A DNA stretch of 64,000 nucleotides from JAAYPI01 sp963668615. Its GTDB lineage: Bacteria; Bacteroidota; Bacteroidia; Bacteroidales; Paludibacteraceae. The notes below the pieces were generated by a model. The model was given only the letters and a program-made list of their open reading frames with translations. It had not been told where the DNA came from and searched no databases. Of the stretch, positions 60,412-64,000 are shown piece after piece (within the stretch, counting starts at the first letter, position 1; the number at the start of each line of letters is the position of its first letter). The position numbers and the translations under genes were made by a program. Where the stretch lies: the NCBI GenBank assembly GCA_963668615.2, contig CAXXCL010000002.1:310001-374000 (forward strand). The letters are read 5' to 3'.

Positions 60412-61304
60412 TGAAAATTCTTATAACTGGATCAACAGGATTTGTTGGAAGGCATTTAGTCCCTAAATTGATAACAGAAAATCATCAAATTTTGGAGTTG
60501 ACGAGAAACATTAATGTGTCAATCCAACTTTACGGAACTAATACACAAAAGTACGTACTGAATGATGACCAAAAAGCGTTAGTTCAACATGTTGAAGAAT
60601 TTATGCCTGATGTGGTTATACATCTAGCATCTTTTATTACTGCATTAGATGATTACTCCTCATTAATTAAGGTTTTGAACTCCAATATCACATTTTTTTG
60701 TAAAGTACTGGATGCCGTGAAATCGGCCAAAATAAAGCTCTTTATCAATACAGGTACGTTTGCTGAGTACTACAAAGGTGATGATAATTTTGACCCTGCT
60801 TATCTTTATGCTGCCTCAAAAACTGCGTCCCGTTCTTTTCTGGATTATTATAGTAAAGTGTGTAATTTCAAACAAACTACGGTTGTTCCCTACACAATTT
60901 ACGGGGGTGTTGATACCCAAAAAAAAGTGATTGATTATATCTATGACTCAATAGATTCTGAAGTACCTATTGATATGTCACCAGGCGAACAGGTTTTAGA
61001 TTTTATTCATATAGATGATGTGACAGATTTTTATTTAAAGCTAATTCATAGCATCAATGAATTGCCTGCAAAATCTAACTTTAAATTAGGAACAGGTAAA
61101 GGTCATACCTTGAAAGAAGTAGCTAGAATAATTGAAACCATTTTGGGTAAAAAAACAAATATAAATTGGGGAGGAAAAGCATATAGAAATTCTGATGTAA
61201 TGTATGCTGTGGCTGATAGAATTTTAGCTTTAAGGGTCATTAAATGGAAACCGAACGTAAAATTTGAATATGGTATTGAAAAATATATTAAAAAAAACAG
61301 CTAG
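60411..61304 (+). CDS. SDR-family CDP-4-keto-deoxyhexose reductase or epimerase (AscF/RfbJ-like)
   Basis: 297 residues; start and previous stop share one base (TAATG). Extended SDR: KILITGSTGFVGRHLVPKL, VVIHLASFITALDDYSS, NTGTFAEYY, and catalytic YLYAASKTA (YxxxK). Late FIHIDDVTDFYLKLI. The position after rfbF-rfbG-epimerase fits the final C4 ketoreductase of a CDP-3,6-dideoxyhexose (AscF or RfbJ/abequose synthase). Stereochemistry not readable. Confidence 0.8.
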   Translation: MKILITGSTGFVGRHLVPKLITENHQILELTRNINVSIQLYGTNTQKYVLNDDQKALVQHVEEFMPDVVIHLASFITALDDYSSLIKVLNSNITFFCKVLDAVKSAKIKLFINTGTFAEYYKGDDNFDPAYLYAASKTASRSFLDYYSKVCNFKQTTVVPYTIYGGVDTQKKVIDYIYDSIDSEVPIDMSPGEQVLDFIHIDDVTDFYLKLIHSINELPAKSNFKLGTGKGHTLKEVARIIETILGKKTNINWGGKAYRNSDVMYAVADRILALRVIKWKPNVKFEYGIEKYIKKNS

Positions 61305-61884
61305 TTTGCCATTTTATATTCTGAAATTATTGAAATGGAAATATTACTCTTTAAGATTAGGATATTTTGGTGAAAATTCACAGATTAGTAAAAATCATTG
61401 GTTTGTGAATCCCCAAAATATTTACATTGGAAAGTATTGCAGCATAGGACCTTACTGCCGAATAGAAACTTATTCAGACTATGGAAATTTAAAAACAACC
61501 CCACAATTAACAATAGGTGACTCATGTTCAATTGAACATGCTGTTCATATTTATTGTGTTGAAAGAGTAGAAATTCAAAAAGGCTGTTTAGTAGCTAGTG
61601 GTTGTATGATTACAGACAATAATCATGGAACCAATCCAGAAGGTGAAATTTACAGTCACCAGCCATTAAATGCGAAACCAACAATAATAAAAGAAAATGT
61701 TTGGTTGGGTGAAAACGTTTGTGTCTTATCTGGTTCAGTGGTTGGTAAACGCTCTATAATCGGAGCAAATAGTGTTGTTAGTGGGGAGATTCCTGACTAT
61801 AGCATTGCTGTTGGTAGTCCGGCAAAGGTTATAAAAAAGTATAATTTTGAGAGCAAAAAGTGGGAAAAAGTTTGTAATGGTTGA
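61270..61884 (+). CDS. Left-handed beta-helix (hexapeptide) O-acetyltransferase
   Basis: 204 residues from ATG 61270, overlapping the SDR gene by 35 nt. Hexapeptide-repeat turns: PQNIYIGKYCSIGPYCRIE, LTIGDSCSIEHAVHIYCVERVEIQKGCLVASGCMITDNNHG (catalytic His), VWLGENVCVLSGSVVGKRSIIGANSVVSG and the closing IAVGSPAKVIKKY. Acetyl-CoA-dependent acetylation of the glycan or a nucleotide sugar is likely, and could be the terminal cap read by the Wzt C-terminal domain. Confidence 0.9.
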   Translation: MVLKNILKKTASLPFYILKLLKWKYYSLRLGYFGENSQISKNHWFVNPQNIYIGKYCSIGPYCRIETYSDYGNLKTTPQLTIGDSCSIEHAVHIYCVERVEIQKGCLVASGCMITDNNHGTNPEGEIYSHQPLNAKPTIIKENVWLGENVCVLSGSVVGKRSIIGANSVVSGEIPDYSIAVGSPAKVIKKYNFESKKWEKVCNG

Positions 61885-61901
61885 TTTTTTATAAGATTGA
61901 T

Positions 61902-62930
61902 ATGAAAAAAGATATTTTTAGAAAAGTTGACAATTTTAAATTAACGGAATCGGTCTTGTCAACTACTATCTATGAGTCTGGAATTCTAAATCCTTTAATA
62001 ACGATAGCAATTCCTACTTTTAAGCAACAAAATCAAATTCTTAAGGAAACTATTGATAATGTATTAAATCAGGTTGATTTTAAAGACTTTGATATTATTG
62101 TTGTTGATAATTATAAATGTTCAGATAGCGAAACGGCTAAATTAATGCAACAATATGAAGGAACAAAGGTTAGCTATTATCAGAATAACGAAAATATCGG
62201 GATGTGTGGCAACTGGAATAGACTATATTGTTTGTCAAAAGGAAAATGGGTTGTCATGTTACATGATGATGATTTGTTAAATAAAAATTATTTGAAAATC
62301 ATAACGGAGGTAATGGTAAATGATCAAAATAATTTTATAGATGGTATTGCCATAGGACAAATGGATTTTTATGATTCCTCTGAAATTCTAAATTCAATAA
62401 CATCGTCTATACAAGATATACAATTGTTAAATGTAACCCCAAAAGATTTAGTTTGGGGCAATGGCATCTTAAGAGCACCTGTCGGATTATGTATAAAGAA
62501 AACAAGCATGATAGAACTTGGGGGATTTTCAGATAATTATTATCCTAGTCTCGATTATCATTTTTATGCTTTATTTTCACAATATTATAAACTATGTAAA
62601 GTCAATGCTGTAGTAGGTTTTCATAGAAATGTTAAAAACACATCTTCTTCAGAAAAAACATTGGCTGGTCATTTGGTCAAAGATATTGCTATCAGGAAAC
62701 AACTCGCTTCTACATATTATCCAATTATTTGGCCTCTGATTCTTTCTATTTTAAAATATAGACAATTAAGAAGGGTAGGTAATTATAAATTTATCTATGA
62801 TAAGAATGATGATATAGATCCAAAATCTTTTGTAGAACAAAATGGAATACATATTACTCTATTTGACGAATTGTTTGGTCGTTTTTATGAGTATATAAAA
62901 CTCCTTTGGAAAAGAAAAAATGACATATAG
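61902..62930 (+). CDS. Glycosyltransferase family 2
   Basis: 342 residues from ATG 61902. ITIAIPTFKQQNQILKETIDNVL, VVDNYKCSDSETA, ENIGMCGNWNRLYCLSKGKWVVMLHDDDLL (HDDD metal site), and GFSDNYYPSLDYHFYALF. The MLHDDDLL/NIGMxGNWNR subtype is typical of Bacteroidetes capsule clusters. Donor unknown. Confidence 0.88.
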   Translation: MKKDIFRKVDNFKLTESVLSTTIYESGILNPLITIAIPTFKQQNQILKETIDNVLNQVDFKDFDIIVVDNYKCSDSETAKLMQQYEGTKVSYYQNNENIGMCGNWNRLYCLSKGKWVVMLHDDDLLNKNYLKIITEVMVNDQNNFIDGIAIGQMDFYDSSEILNSITSSIQDIQLLNVTPKDLVWGNGILRAPVGLCIKKTSMIELGGFSDNYYPSLDYHFYALFSQYYKLCKVNAVVGFHRNVKNTSSSEKTLAGHLVKDIAIRKQLASTYYPIIWPLILSILKYRQLRRVGNYKFIYDKNDDIDPKSFVEQNGIHITLFDELFGRFYEYIKLLWKRKNDI

Positions 62931-62939
62931 AATTGAAGC

Positions 62940-63908
62940 ATGAATAAAACTAAGAAAATCAAAATAGCCTTATTAATGCCATATTTTGGAAAATGGCCGG
63001 AATGGATTGATTTATTTTTCAATTCGTGTGAAAAAAATGAATTTATAGATTATTATTTTTTTACGGATTGCCCAATACCCGAAAGGTATGCAGATAATCT
63101 GAAGTTTAAATCACTCACATTTGCAGATTATTGTCAAATTGTTAGTACCCGTTTAAATATTGATTTTCATCCTAAATCGGCTTATAAACTGTGTGGATTG
63201 AGACCTTTTTATGCCCATGTTCATAAAGATTTACTGGAAGAATATGATTTTTGGGGATTTGGCGATTTAGATGTAATTTGGGGAGACATTCATTCATTCT
63301 ATACCGATAAAATGTTGAAATATTATAATGTTTTTTCAACTCATTCAGATCGTTGTTCCGGACATTTATCAATAATTAGAAATAATGAACATTACAGAGA
63401 ACTTTGCTTTAAAATAAAAGATTGGAAATCTAAATTATTGGATGATACATTTTATGCCTTGGATGAGCAAGATTTATCCTATTTAGTGTATCCTGAGACA
63501 TATTTTTTCTATAAAGTTTATCGTAGGTTTTTGCGTAAAATTTTGCATTTGAATTGGAGAAATGAATGGGTTGTGTACTACAAAACGATGCCAATTCTAA
63601 ATGCATTGACTTTTATGCGATTACGTAAATTATATTTTAAAGAACAACATACTACTCCTTGGTTGTCTGACGATGGTTTGACGTGGAAAGATGACGCAGA
63701 TACTTGGTATTACAATAAAGGAGAAGTTACAAACAATAAAACCTCTAAAAAATACATATATATTCATTTTATGATTTTTAAGAAAAATCAATTTCGTCAA
63801 AATTGGTATTGGAAGGATAATTTTTATAAATTACCTTCGAATTGTAATTTCTCCGATTCTGTGGTTATTTCAAAAGATGGAATATCTATCGCAACGGATA
63901 TCCAATAA
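62940..63908 (+). CDS. DUF6625-like putative glycosyltransferase
   Basis: 322 residues. KIKIALLMPYFGKWPEWIDLFFNSCEKN, YYFFTDCPIPERYADNLKF, DFHPKSAYKLCGLRPFYAHVHKDLLEEYDFWGFGDLDVIWGDI (GDLDVIWGD as a DxD-type site), STHSDRCSGHLSIIRNN, and a C-terminal KYIYIHFMIFKK. This matches the DUF6625 family from polysaccharide clusters, probably GT-A-type transferases with no characterised donor. 9 bp after the previous GT. Confidence 0.78.
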   Translation: MNKTKKIKIALLMPYFGKWPEWIDLFFNSCEKNEFIDYYFFTDCPIPERYADNLKFKSLTFADYCQIVSTRLNIDFHPKSAYKLCGLRPFYAHVHKDLLEEYDFWGFGDLDVIWGDIHSFYTDKMLKYYNVFSTHSDRCSGHLSIIRNNEHYRELCFKIKDWKSKLLDDTFYALDEQDLSYLVYPETYFFYKVYRRFLRKILHLNWRNEWVVYYKTMPILNALTFMRLRKLYFKEQHTTPWLSDDGLTWKDDADTWYYNKGEVTNNKTSKKYIYIHFMIFKKNQFRQNWYWKDNFYKLPSNCNFSDSVVISKDGISIATDIQ

Positions 63909-63945
63909 ATGAAAAATAGTAAAAAAGCTATATATCTAATTTATA

Positions 63946-64000
63946 ATGAAAATTTTATCAATAATAGTTCCTGTTTATAATGTAGAAAATTATCTTGCCA
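63946..64000 (+). CDS. Glycosyltransferase family 2, start only (cut by window edge)
   Basis: ATG at 63946 opens KILSIIVPVYNVENYLA, the first strand and helix of a GT2 enzyme. The rest is outside the window, so the locus continues. Confidence 0.8.
   Translation, partial: MKILSIIVPVYNVENYLA

Overview
The window looks like chromosomal DNA from a member of the Bacteroidota, most likely order Bacteroidales. The evidence is low G+C, many promoters matching the Bacteroidetes consensus (TTTG about 20 nt upstream of TAnnTTTG), a secreted GH13 enzyme with a type IX secretion (T9SS) C-terminal signal, MalQ with CBM20-like modules, a CzcA-TolC fusion, and a leuA-leuC-leuD-leuA2-mgsA-leuB operon. I cannot name the genus. 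No phage, complete insertion sequence, CRISPR array or rRNA operon was seen.

Region 1 (1-13504) is mostly housekeeping: the end of an aldo/keto reductase, the T9SS-exported alpha-amylase, glmS, a DJ-1/PfpI protein, tRNA-Ala(GGC), a small membrane protein, a lipoprotein, a YgbA-like gene that seems to carry a 5' frameshift, glutamine-dependent nadE, and a four-gene operon (rsmG, pcm, an MBL hydrolase, nnrDE). Region 2 (13505-25350) is a metal/envelope block: a Cys/His-rich exported protein, a CzcA-TolC fusion, its CzcB adaptor, a short inverted-repeat element, an HMA-like exported protein and a 14-repeat TPR protein. On the other strand lie a small Cys-Cys/Pro-Pro-Pro protein, a TonB-dependent receptor and an orphan diheme cytochrome b of the SdhC/FrdC type.

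Region 3 (25535-32454) is the leucine operon. Its roughly 190-nt leader holds an unlisted 21-codon ORF with ten Leu/Ile codons. This is followed by mutually exclusive antiterminator and terminator pairings, which is a complete classical ribosome-mediated attenuator. A methylglyoxal synthase gene sits inside the operon. Region 4 (32469-39754) holds a DEAD-box helicase with a long leader, a class A PBP and MalQ.

Region 5 (39782-64000, continuing past the edge) is a surface-polysaccharide locus transcribed in one direction from a good promoter. It has two Wza-like lipoproteins, a Wzc-like tyrosine kinase, two nucleotide-sugar dehydrogenases, a Wzm/Wzt ABC exporter, at least seven GT2-type glycosyltransferases, sugar aminotransferase and WbqC genes, wecB, and a CDP-3,6-dideoxyhexose set (rfbH, rfbF, rfbG, an RmlC-like epimerase, an SDR reductase). 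The gene content fits CDP-ascarylose or a relative, but the usual E3 reductase partner of RfbH is not in the window.

Starts were moved from the longest ORF to an internal ATG where the promoter, signal peptide or family start required it: glmS, rsmG, the Cys/His-rich protein, czcA, the TPR protein, the PBP, rfbG and several glycosyltransferases. All family names come from reading motifs; no database search was run.
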